Source of the DNA: Acinetobacter halotolerans
GTDB lineage: Bacteria > Pseudomonadota > Gammaproteobacteria > Pseudomonadales > Moraxellaceae
Direction: 5' to 3'
Length of the DNA stretch: 64,000 bases
Assembly: GCF_004208515.1 (NCBI RefSeq)
Contig: NZ_SGIM01000005.1
Location: 62,001-126,000 of the forward strand
How positions within the stretch are numbered: the stretch's first letter is position 1; the number at the start of each line of letters is the position of its first letter. Of the stretch, positions 57,189 to 64,000 are shown piece after piece. A program made the position numbers and the translations under genes. The notes beneath the pieces were generated by a model. The model was not told the origin of the DNA, did no database searches, and saw nothing but the letters and a program-made list of their open reading frames with translations.

Positions 57189-58901
57189 TTACATATTCGG
57201 ATAGTTTGGACCACCGCCACCTTCAGGTGTTACCCAAGTAATGTTCTGTGATGGATCTTTGATATCACATGTCTTACAGTGAACACAGTTCGCAGCGTTA
57301 ATTTGGAAACGCTTAGAACCATCATCATTTTCCATGACTTCATACACACCAGCAGGGCAGTAACGCTGTGCAGGCTCATCCCACTTCGGCAAGTTAACCT
57401 GAATTGGTGTCTCAGGATTGGTCAACTTTAAGTGAGCAGGTTGATTTTCTTCATGCACTGTATTCGATACAAATACAGATGATAAACGGTCAAAAGTAAG
57501 CTTGCCATCTGGTTTTGGATAGTTCGGTTTGAACGTTGAAGCATCCACTGTTTTCAGTGTTGCATAATCTTGTTTTAAGTCATGCAAGGTAAATGGCACT
57601 TTAAAGACATTTTGGTCGATAAAGTTAAATGCACCACCAATCCATGTACCAAACTTATGCATCGCAGGACCGAAGTTGCGCGCTTTATACAACTCTTCTT
57701 TCAACCAAGAATTGTCATATTTTTCAGTATAAGCGGTGAGTTCTTTGGCAAAGTGATCGTCGCCTTCAGTAACACGTGCAATCGCAAGATCACCACCTTT
57801 AGCAACACCCGCAGCAATCGCTTCAAATACCGCCTCACCACATAACATGCCTGACTTCATGGCAGTGTGTGAGCCTTTGATTTTTGAGAAGTTCAAGAAA
57901 CCAGCATCATCACCGATCAAGCAACCGCCTGGGAATGTCAATTTAGGTAAAGAGTTAAATCCGCCTTTGACAACAGCACGTGCGCCGTAAGAAATACGTT
58001 TGCCGCCTTCTAAGAATTGTTTGATGACTGGATGGGTCTTCCAACGCTGCATTTCCATAAAGGGATACATGTGTGGATTTTCATAAGAAAGATCGACAAT
58101 CATACCCAAAGTTACTTGGTTGTTTTCAGCGTGATATAACCACCAACCACCTGCAGAACCAGTTTCAGACAATGGCCAGCCAGCGCCATGCATTACAAGA
58201 CCTGGTTTGTGTTTTGCTGGATCAATTTCCCAAAGCTCTTTAATCCCGATACCATAATGCTGTGGATCAACATCACGATCCAATGCAAAACCTGCAATCA
58301 GGCGTTTGCCAAGATGACCACGGCAGCCTTCTGCGAATAAAGTGTATTTCGCATGCAATTCATAACCCGGTGCAAAGTTATGGGTAGGTTGACCATCTTT
58401 GCCAATCCCCATATCACCTGTTTGAATCCCTTTTACGGTACCATCTTCGTGGTAAAGGATTTCACTTGCTGCAAAACCAGGAAAAATTGATACTTCTAAT
58501 TCTTCCGCTTTTTGACCTAACCAACGCACGACATTGCCGAGAGAAATAACATAGTTCCCTTCGTTATGCATTGATTTAGGAACCATCCAATACGGCATTT
58601 TTTGTGATTTAGTATCAGATAATAAGAAATACGTTTCGTCGTCCGTCACAGGGACATTCAGAGGCGCACCTTCTTCTTTCCAATTTGGGAACAATTCATT
58701 CATGGCACGTGGTTCAAGTACAGCACCAGAAAGGATATGCGCACCTACTTCAGAGCCTTTTTCAACAACACAAACAGAAAGGTCAGGTAGGTTGTTTTCA
58801 ATCGCTAATTGACGAATTTTAATCGCAGCAGATAAACCCGCAGGCCCTGCACCTACGATCACTACGTCAAACTCCATCGCTTCACGTTCGATGTGTTCCA
58901 T
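57189..58901 (-). CDS. etfD: electron-transfer flavoprotein-ubiquinone oxidoreductase
   Basis: Membrane-associated flavoprotein and iron-sulfur protein that passes electrons from ETF to ubiquinone during fatty-acid and amino-acid oxidation, 570 residues. FAD motif VVIVGAGPAGLSAAIKI is near residue 10, and the C-terminal 4Fe-4S ligands are CPAGVYE and CVHCKTCDIKDPSQNITW. Length and ending PNYPNM are typical of bacterial ETF-QO. ATG 58901 is preceded by GGAG. It is monocistronic. Confidence 0.97.
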   Translation of the reverse strand: MEHIEREAMEFDVVIVGAGPAGLSAAIKIRQLAIENNLPDLSVCVVEKGSEVGAHILSGAVLEPRAMNELFPNWKEEGAPLNVPVTDDETYFLLSDTKSQKMPYWMVPKSMHNEGNYVISLGNVVRWLGQKAEELEVSIFPGFAASEILYHEDGTVKGIQTGDMGIGKDGQPTHNFAPGYELHAKYTLFAEGCRGHLGKRLIAGFALDRDVDPQHYGIGIKELWEIDPAKHKPGLVMHGAGWPLSETGSAGGWWLYHAENNQVTLGMIVDLSYENPHMYPFMEMQRWKTHPVIKQFLEGGKRISYGARAVVKGGFNSLPKLTFPGGCLIGDDAGFLNFSKIKGSHTAMKSGMLCGEAVFEAIAAGVAKGGDLAIARVTEGDDHFAKELTAYTEKYDNSWLKEELYKARNFGPAMHKFGTWIGGAFNFIDQNVFKVPFTLHDLKQDYATLKTVDASTFKPNYPKPDGKLTFDRLSSVFVSNTVHEENQPAHLKLTNPETPIQVNLPKWDEPAQRYCPAGVYEVMENDDGSKRFQINAANCVHCKTCDIKDPSQNITWVTPEGGGGPNYPNM

Positions 58902-59089
58902 GTAGGACTCCTCATATTTTTAGGGGTGGCAACCGTAATATTGTGATTCGGTGCTGCCATGAGTGTTCTGAATTGCCAAACACAAAAAGAATCTATTGTG
59001 CTTGCAAACGTTTGGGATAGTATAGTTTTAAACCTTGATCTCGCCAATTGGCTGAGCGGTCATATTTTCTCGTCAGCAAGGCATAAACT

Positions 59090-59701
59090 ATGATAAATGA
59101 AAATGATTCTTCACAGAATACAGGAAAAATCGTGTTTCCTGATGATAAAAACTTAATGAACATTGCACAATACTTAAAAGATGTACAGCAAAGTCACAAA
59201 AGGTCAATTCCACCTTTAGACCAATGGCATCCAAAACATTGTGGCAAAATGGATTTGAAGATAAAAGCCAACGGTGAATGGTGGCACGAAGGTCAATTGA
59301 TCAAACGACAAACATTGCTTGATCTGTTTAGCAAAGTATTGTGGAAAGAAGAAGGTAAATTCTATCTCAAGACACCAGTTGAACAGATTGAAATTGAAGT
59401 CGAAGATGAGCCGTTATTGATTAATCAAGCGGATCAGGTCGAAATCGAAGGCAAGACCTATTTACAACTCACGACCACCAATCAAGATGTGGTGATTGTG
59501 GATCAACAACATCCTATTTTTATGCGTGAATATGCTGGCGAATTGCGTCCTTATGTTCATGTACGCTTTGGGATGAATGCCTTGATTCAGCGGCAGAGTT
59601 TTTATCATCTGATTAACTACGGTAACTTGTCTGAAAATGCGCAAGGTGAGGCTGTTTTGACATTAAAAAGTGGTGATTTGGTCTTGCATTTAAGCACCTG
59701 A
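59090..59701 (+). CDS. DUF1285 family protein
   Basis: A 203-residue cytoplasmic protein with the DUF1285 pattern: PPLDQWHPKHCGKMDLKIKANGEWWHEGQLIKRQTLLDLFSKVLWKEEGKFYLKTPVEQ at about 42-100. A beta-rich second half follows with VHVRFGMNALIQRQSFYHLI. The function of the family is unknown. It is divergent from etfQO and precedes murI by 30 bp, so the two could be co-transcribed. Confidence 0.88.
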   Translation: MINENDSSQNTGKIVFPDDKNLMNIAQYLKDVQQSHKRSIPPLDQWHPKHCGKMDLKIKANGEWWHEGQLIKRQTLLDLFSKVLWKEEGKFYLKTPVEQIEIEVEDEPLLINQADQVEIEGKTYLQLTTTNQDVVIVDQQHPIFMREYAGELRPYVHVRFGMNALIQRQSFYHLINYGNLSENAQGEAVLTLKSGDLVLHLST

Positions 59702-59730
59702 GGTTTAAGCTTAAAAGAGCGAATAAACAA

Positions 59731-60624
59731 GTGCCAAGTATTTGTATGACAGCCGTTCAACCTATGCCGCTTTTATTAGACCCTATGCCAAATGCGTCCT
59801 CAGATGCGCCGATTGGGATATTTGATTCAGGGGTCGGCGGATTGTCTGTTGCGCAAGAGATTGCTCGACATTTACCCAATGAACAGATTCTCTATTATGC
59901 GGATACAAAACATGTCCCGTATGGCGCACGTTCGGATCAGGAAATTCGCCAACTAACGGCGCAGGCGATCGAATGGCTTTATCGACAGGGCTGTAAAATC
60001 GCAGTGGTTGCCTGTAATACAGCTTCTGCCTTTAGTTTAGATTATTTGCGTGATCATTATGGTGAGCGTTTCCCGATAGTGGGTTTGGTTCCTGCCTTGA
60101 AGCCCGCAGTGATACAGTCGCAATCGAAAGTGGTGGCCGTGCTTGCAACACCAGCAACGCTTCGTGGTCAATTGATTAAAGACGTGATGTCTAAATTTGC
60201 AGAACCTGCTGGCGTGAAAGTCTTAATGGTAACCAGTTTAGAGCTTGTTCCTTTTGTGGAAGCTGGTCTGCAAATGAGTGACGCTTGCTTAGCTGTGCTG
60301 CAACAGATTTTACAACCTGTGGTCGAGCAAGAAGCCGATTTTTTAGTATTGGGTTGTACCCATTATCCTTTTTTAAAAAATGCGATTCGTCAGATTTTTG
60401 ATGAAAAGTTAGAATTAATTGATTCTGGACAAGCAGTTGCGAGACAAACCGCATATATTTTAATTAAAAATGGGTTATTATGTGACAAAACACGTCATAA
60501 TATTTCGCGTATTGAATGTTTTGTCAGTGGTAATAATGCTGCCGTATTAGAACCAGTACTGCAGCGCCTTATATCAGAACAATTAACATGGACGATTCAA
60601 AATTTGGACGATGTGGTTGCATGA
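59731..60624 (+). CDS. murI: glutamate racemase
   Basis: Makes D-glutamate for peptidoglycan. Up to 297 residues with both catalytic Cys: VACNTASA and LGCTHYPFL. The N-terminal motif is IGIFDSGVGGLSVAQEIA, and YYADTKHVPYG follows. The start is uncertain: GTG 59731 is the furthest, while ATG at 59746, 59764 or 59785 are also in frame and none has a clear ribosome-binding site. About 25 residues precede the family core. Confidence 0.95.
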   Translation: MPSICMTAVQPMPLLLDPMPNASSDAPIGIFDSGVGGLSVAQEIARHLPNEQILYYADTKHVPYGARSDQEIRQLTAQAIEWLYRQGCKIAVVACNTASAFSLDYLRDHYGERFPIVGLVPALKPAVIQSQSKVVAVLATPATLRGQLIKDVMSKFAEPAGVKVLMVTSLELVPFVEAGLQMSDACLAVLQQILQPVVEQEADFLVLGCTHYPFLKNAIRQIFDEKLELIDSGQAVARQTAYILIKNGLLCDKTRHNISRIECFVSGNNAAVLEPVLQRLISEQLTWTIQNLDDVVA

Positions 60625-60727
60625 ATGTGCTCAATCGATCCATATTTTATATTTTATCAGGGTCATCTTTTAACAAAAATCAAGATTAGAACTTGATATT
60701 ATTGATAAATGAATTGGGGCTTAGCCT

Positions 60728-61756
60728 ATGCAAGATACTCGTTATCAAGTCTTTATTTCGACATCTGGTCATGAAATGCAGCCAGAACGAGCGGTTTTAG
60801 CCCAGACTTTGGTTGGTATGGGTTTTTTCTCTTGGGGGTTAGAACAGCGTACGCCACTGAGTACTTCTATTGCTCGTCGTCAAATTGATGATTGTGATTA
60901 TGTGGTGATCTTATTAGGAAGTCAGTACGGTGAGCAGTCAGTTTCAGGTGTTGGGTATATGCATCTGGAATATATTTATGCGATGACCAAACAAAAACCG
61001 ATTGTTGTGTTTATGCATGAAGACCCTGAATCAAGGGAGGAAAAATTGCATGACCATAAATCGGAGTTAAAAGAAAAGTTCAAAGAGTTTAGAAAGCAGC
61101 TGCAACATGAAGTCGATCAAGTCTTTTGCTATCGGACTTTAAGAGATTTAGAGCTGGCGGTGCGTTCAGGCATGCCGCAAATGTTAGAACGCTATCCTGT
61201 GGTCGGTTGGGTGCGTCCTCAAAATACCCAAGTGTTACGCGACGAAATTGATACTTTGCGCGCTAAAGTCAAACAACTTGAAACAGAGCTTGGTAGTCGA
61301 GAAGCAGATCCACTGACCAGCGTACCGAAAGTCTCGATGTATGAACTATATGCCTTTGAATATCGTATGCATGCTTATCAAGATGGCAACTTCAAAGAAG
61401 TCAAACCTCATCGAAAAATGACATGGGCGCAGTTGTTAAATGTACTGGGAACTGCATTTGTGATCCCTACGCCAGAAGAATATTTTTCGAAGCGCATGAA
61501 CGAATATTTAAATGAGACAGGTTTGGATGATGCGCGGAAAGAAATGCCAAGAGCACATGCTGTTTCACGTGCTCAACTGAATATTCGAGCGTTGCACGAG
61601 ATCAAATTGCAAATGCGCCAAAATGAATGGATTATTCCGACAGGACGGGATGATCGCCAACGAATGCTTTGGCAATTAACGGCAAAAGGCCAGAAACTTC
61701 TAGAAAGTAATGTTTTAGATAGTAATCGGATTTTTCAGTTTAAAACGATGCATTAA
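60728..61756 (+). CDS. DUF4062 domain protein with C-terminal helix-turn-helix-like region
   Basis: A 342-residue soluble protein. The N-terminal DUF4062 domain (about 5-125) has the pattern YQVFISTSGHEMQPERAVL, the acidic QIDDCDYVVILLGSQYGEQ, and LEYIYAMTKQKPIVVFMHED. This TIR/nucleoside-hydrolase-like fold is found at the N-terminus of several NTP-dependent signalling and immune proteins. A short coiled coil (about 175-195) links to a basic C-terminal part that could be a winged helix. The substrate is unknown. It sits alone between murI and hemH. Confidence 0.8.
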   Translation: MQDTRYQVFISTSGHEMQPERAVLAQTLVGMGFFSWGLEQRTPLSTSIARRQIDDCDYVVILLGSQYGEQSVSGVGYMHLEYIYAMTKQKPIVVFMHEDPESREEKLHDHKSELKEKFKEFRKQLQHEVDQVFCYRTLRDLELAVRSGMPQMLERYPVVGWVRPQNTQVLRDEIDTLRAKVKQLETELGSREADPLTSVPKVSMYELYAFEYRMHAYQDGNFKEVKPHRKMTWAQLLNVLGTAFVIPTPEEYFSKRMNEYLNETGLDDARKEMPRAHAVSRAQLNIRALHEIKLQMRQNEWIIPTGRDDRQRMLWQLTAKGQKLLESNVLDSNRIFQFKTMH

Positions 61757-61826
61757 TCCAATTTATAAAAAGGCGCGAAAACTGCTAAAGTAATTGGATG
61801 AACTCAATGAAAAGCGGATGCGATCT

Positions 61827-62843
61827 ATGTCAGTGACACCAAAACCAAAAGTGACTGTGGTTCTGGCAAATTTAGGTACGCCAGATGAACCTACTGCGCC
61901 AGCAGTACGTCGTTTCTTAAAGCAGTTTTTATCTGATACACGTGTGATAGAGATTCCTAAAGCACTTTGGTGGATTATTCTAAGGTTATTTGTGCTGACT
62001 TTTCGTCCTAAGCGAGTGGCTGAAGCTTATGCATCGGTTTGGTCAAAAGACTCTCCGATGCGAGAAATTGTGCTTGAGCAAGCGCAATTGATCAAACACC
62101 GATTACAAGAAGAAAATCATCATTTTGATCTAAACGTTGTTCCTGCCATGACCTATGGTCAGCCGAGTATTGAAGCTGTCTTAGCGCAACTTAAACAAGA
62201 CCCGCAAGAGCATGTGATTCTATTGCCTTTGTTTCCGCAATACTCAGCCACATCAACCGCACCGTTGTTTGATGCTTTTGCTAAATGGATTCCTAAGCAA
62301 CGTCATTTACCGGGCATCACCCTTATTAAAGATTATTACCAGCACCCACTGTTTATTCAAGCATTGGCAGACAGTGTGACCAATTACCAGCTTCAACATG
62401 GTAAGCCTGAGAAATTACTCATGTCTTTTCATGGCATTCCGCAGCCTTATGCCGACAAAGGTGATCCATATGCGGATCGCTGCCGAGTCACGGCACGTTT
62501 AGTGGCTGAAGCCTTGCATTTAAATGAGGATGAGTGGGCGATTAGCTTCCAGTCGCGGTTTGGCAAGCAGGAGTGGGTTAAACCCTATACCGATGCTTTA
62601 CTTGAGCAATGGGGAGAAGCTGGTGTGAAATCAGTTCAGGTCTTGAGTCCTGCCTTTTCAGCGGACTGTTTAGAAACGCTGGAAGAGCTTGCGATACAAA
62701 ACAAAGAAATTTTCCAGCATGCTGGAGGTGGAGAATATGCTTATATTGCTGCACTCAATACTGATCAGGCACATATAGATTTGCTTGCCAGTCTGGTTCA
62801 GGCTAATCTTGACGCACTCACCCATACCTTAGCCCATCGTTAA
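61827..62843 (+). CDS. hemH: ferrochelatase
   Basis: Inserts Fe2+ into protoporphyrin IX, the last step of heme synthesis. It is 338 residues from ATG 61827 (ATG 61818 is also possible). Family features are [12 protein letters not shown] at the start, [19 protein letters not shown] with the metal-site His, the catalytic Glu region [17 protein letters not shown], and [16 protein letters not shown]. It is followed 30 bp later by an MBL-fold hydrolase gene. Confidence 0.96.
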   Translation: MSVTPKPKVTVVLANLGTPDEPTAPAVRRFLKQFLSDTRVIEIPKALWWIILRLFVLTFRPKRVAEAYASVWSKDSPMREIVLEQAQLIKHRLQEENHHFDLNVVPAMTYGQPSIEAVLAQLKQDPQEHVILLPLFPQYSATSTAPLFDAFAKWIPKQRHLPGITLIKDYYQHPLFIQALADSVTNYQLQHGKPEKLLMSFHGIPQPYADKGDPYADRCRVTARLVAEALHLNEDEWAISFQSRFGKQEWVKPYTDALLEQWGEAGVKSVQVLSPAFSADCLETLEELAIQNKEIFQHAGGGEYAYIAALNTDQAHIDLLASLVQANLDALTHTLAHR

Positions 62844-62872
62844 GTCGATGCTTTACTTCGCCAGAGGTTATT

Positions 62873-63517
62873 ATGCTGCAAGTCAAAATCGTCCCTGTTA
62901 CTGCATTTGCTCAAAATTGTTCTATCCTTTGGGATAGTGAGAGCAAAGAAGCGGTTTTGATCGACGCAGGTGGGGATGCTGCCGTTCTCAAAAAAGAAGT
63001 TGAGGATTTAGGCTTAAAGGTGAAAGCCTTGTGGTTAACCCATGGACATCTCGATCATGCGGGTGCTGTAGGTGAATTGGCTGAAACATGGAAAATTCCT
63101 GTGATTGGTCCGCATAAAGAAGACCAGTTTTGGTTAGATATGATTCAGGAAGTTTCGGCACGTTATGGTTTCCCGATTCCACAACCTGTCAAAGTCGATC
63201 AATGGTTAGAGGGTGGAGAGGTACTAAAACTGGGTGACGATGAATTTGAGGTGCGTTTTGCACCGGGTCATACCCCAGGTCATGTAATGTTCTACAACGC
63301 GCAACATGGTCTGCTTTGGACTGGTGATGTTCTGTTTAAAGGTTCGATTGGACGTACCGATTTTCCCAAAGGCAATCATCAGCAACTGTTGGATTCAATT
63401 CAGCGTGAATGTTTTACCCTACCAGATGAAACACAATTTATTTCAGGTCATGGCCCGATCAGCACCATTGGCTACGAAAAGCAATTTAATCCATTTGTTG
63501 CCAGTAAAGCGGGTTAA
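62873..63517 (+). CDS. metallo-beta-lactamase-fold hydrolase (glyoxalase II-like, YcbL type)
   Basis: A 214-residue member with the metal-binding motif THGHLDHAG (about residues 56-64), further metal His in APGHTPGH and SGHGP, and a bridging Asp in WTGDVLFKGSIGRTDFP. It is shorter than GloB and lacks its C-terminal glutathione-binding domain, as in YcbL. AGAGG precedes the ATG. It probably hydrolyses thioesters, but the substrate is unproven. Confidence 0.9.
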   Translation: MLQVKIVPVTAFAQNCSILWDSESKEAVLIDAGGDAAVLKKEVEDLGLKVKALWLTHGHLDHAGAVGELAETWKIPVIGPHKEDQFWLDMIQEVSARYGFPIPQPVKVDQWLEGGEVLKLGDDEFEVRFAPGHTPGHVMFYNAQHGLLWTGDVLFKGSIGRTDFPKGNHQQLLDSIQRECFTLPDETQFISGHGPISTIGYEKQFNPFVASKAG

Positions 63518-63525
63518 GCCGTTGA

Positions 63526-63564
63526 GAACAGGCTTCTGTATATCAGCTATATAGAAGCCTGTTC
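63526..63564. terminator. long hairpin between convergent genes
   Basis: GAACAGGCTTCT/AGAAGCCTGTTC forms a 12-bp perfect stem, with further TATA pairing in the loop. There is no clear T-run on either side, so it may terminate weakly or only shield 3' ends. Confidence 0.55.
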
Positions 63565-63583
63565 CCATTACCACATGAGCAGA

Positions 63584-64000
63584 TCAAATCGTTTCAAGCC
63601 ACTTCTGATTGGCTAGACTTATATCAAAGTTCAAACTATTACAAATACTTTGCAAATCAAAAGAGGCTTTGTCCTCTGGGATTTGGATCAAAATCGGCAA
63701 GCGGGTAATGCCATTATCGCCTGTCGGAAAGGCATAATGCCGCTCTTTGTGATTCACAGAGATCAGTGATTCAAACTCTAGATAAACAATTAAAGACGGA
63801 AAGCGTCGTTGCATGCGAATGATTTCCTGATGGGCATTTTTCTTTATTTGAGCAGTTTTTTCTTTGAGTTTGAGGATATTGTCCTTTATCTTCTGTGGTT
63901 TGTTAAATAGCTTGTTTAAGAAGCTAACGCTTTGTTTGAGCTGCCGCTGATTTTCTTTCAGTTCTGAAAAAGCATCTTTATATAGTTGTAATGAATGCGA
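63584..64000 (-). CDS. coiled-coil hypothetical protein (5' part outside window)
   Basis: The minus strand is open from the right edge to a TAA at 63584, giving 138 visible codons, and the start lies beyond the window. The first about 60 residues are strongly helical and Lys/Gln/Glu-rich (coiled coil), with FLNKLFNKPQKIKDNILKLKEK. The remainder is mixed, with PSLIVYLEFESLISV and an acidic tail. An internal ATG at 63814 exists but the frame clearly continues upstream of it. No family is recognised. Confidence 0.65.
   Translation of the reverse strand, partial: SHSLQLYKDAFSELKENQRQLKQSVSFLNKLFNKPQKIKDNILKLKEKTAQIKKNAHQEIIRMQRRFPSLIVYLEFESLISVNHKERHYAFPTGDNGITRLPILIQIPEDKASFDLQSICNSLNFDISLANQKWLETI

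Overview
The window is a 64 kb piece of a gammaproteobacterial chromosome, almost certainly Acinetobacter. It is A+T-rich, it carries a two-domain polyphosphate:AMP phosphotransferase of the type known from Acinetobacter johnsonii, its recC-recB-recD order lacks ptrA, type II secretion genes gspF-gspG stand apart from the rest of that system, and the core genes (infB-rbfA, rpsO-pnp, ubiE-ubiJ-ubiB, priA, lnt-corC, etfQO, murI, hemH) look like that genus. No insertion sequence, prophage, CRISPR array, rRNA or tRNA was recognised.

Layout. 1-1860: end of infB and rbfA. 1889-8116 (minus): a six-gene Mrp/Pha Na+/H+ antiporter operon with mrpA and mrpB fused. 8361-12053 (minus): an AAA ATPase, a small UvrD-like helicase and hisIE. 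12145-16998 (minus): a remnant of a VOC/glyoxalase gene, an FAD monooxygenase and a nitrate ABC transporter (nrtABD-type) with a sigma-54 promoter and an attenuator-like leader. 17306-20584 (minus): ubiquinone genes ubiE-ubiJ-ubiB. 20776-25225: a conserved hypothetical gene, pap, an MFS transporter and a small DUF697/EcsC-like protein. 25449-34679 (plus): recC-recB-recD. 34680-35384: a 700 bp gap holding a probable GacA-controlled Rsm-type small RNA. 35384-43656: serine hydrolase, rpsO-pnp, CorA/ZntB-like transporter, cbpA-cbpM, an orphan ORF and hslO. 43778-53481: KefC-like antiporter, a palindromic intergenic repeat, priA, gspF-gspG, lnt-corC and tusA. 53545-57109: a RiPP-metallophore locus. 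57189-64000: etfQO, DUF1285, murI, a DUF4062 protein, hemH, an MBL-fold hydrolase and a coiled-coil gene cut by the window edge.

The most notable system is at 53545-57109. A secreted small protein with six Lys-Cys-Gly motifs (HvfA-like precursor) is followed by an MNIO/DUF692 maturase (HvfB), a DUF2063 partner (HvfC), an ECF sigma factor and a soluble zinc-finger anti-sigma factor. A DoxX-family membrane protein (HvfX-like) is transcribed away from them. The shared divergent promoter region carries two matching ECF-type promoters (TGTAA[T/G]AAA, then CG[T/A]CTAA at identical spacing), which suggests one autoregulated copper- or metal-stress regulon.

The second strong signal is non-coding. 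A perfect GacA box (TGTAAG-N6-CTTACA) lies just after recD, and about 60 bp on begins a roughly 150-nt region with three hairpins, each with a GGA in its loop, the last being an intrinsic terminator. This is the architecture of RsmY/RsmZ/CsrB RNAs that titrate CsrA. Other points of interest are a six-unit 12-bp array of DnaA-box-like 9-mers at the start of recD, the sigma-54/attenuator control of nrt, and a palindromic repeat inserted in frame in recC.
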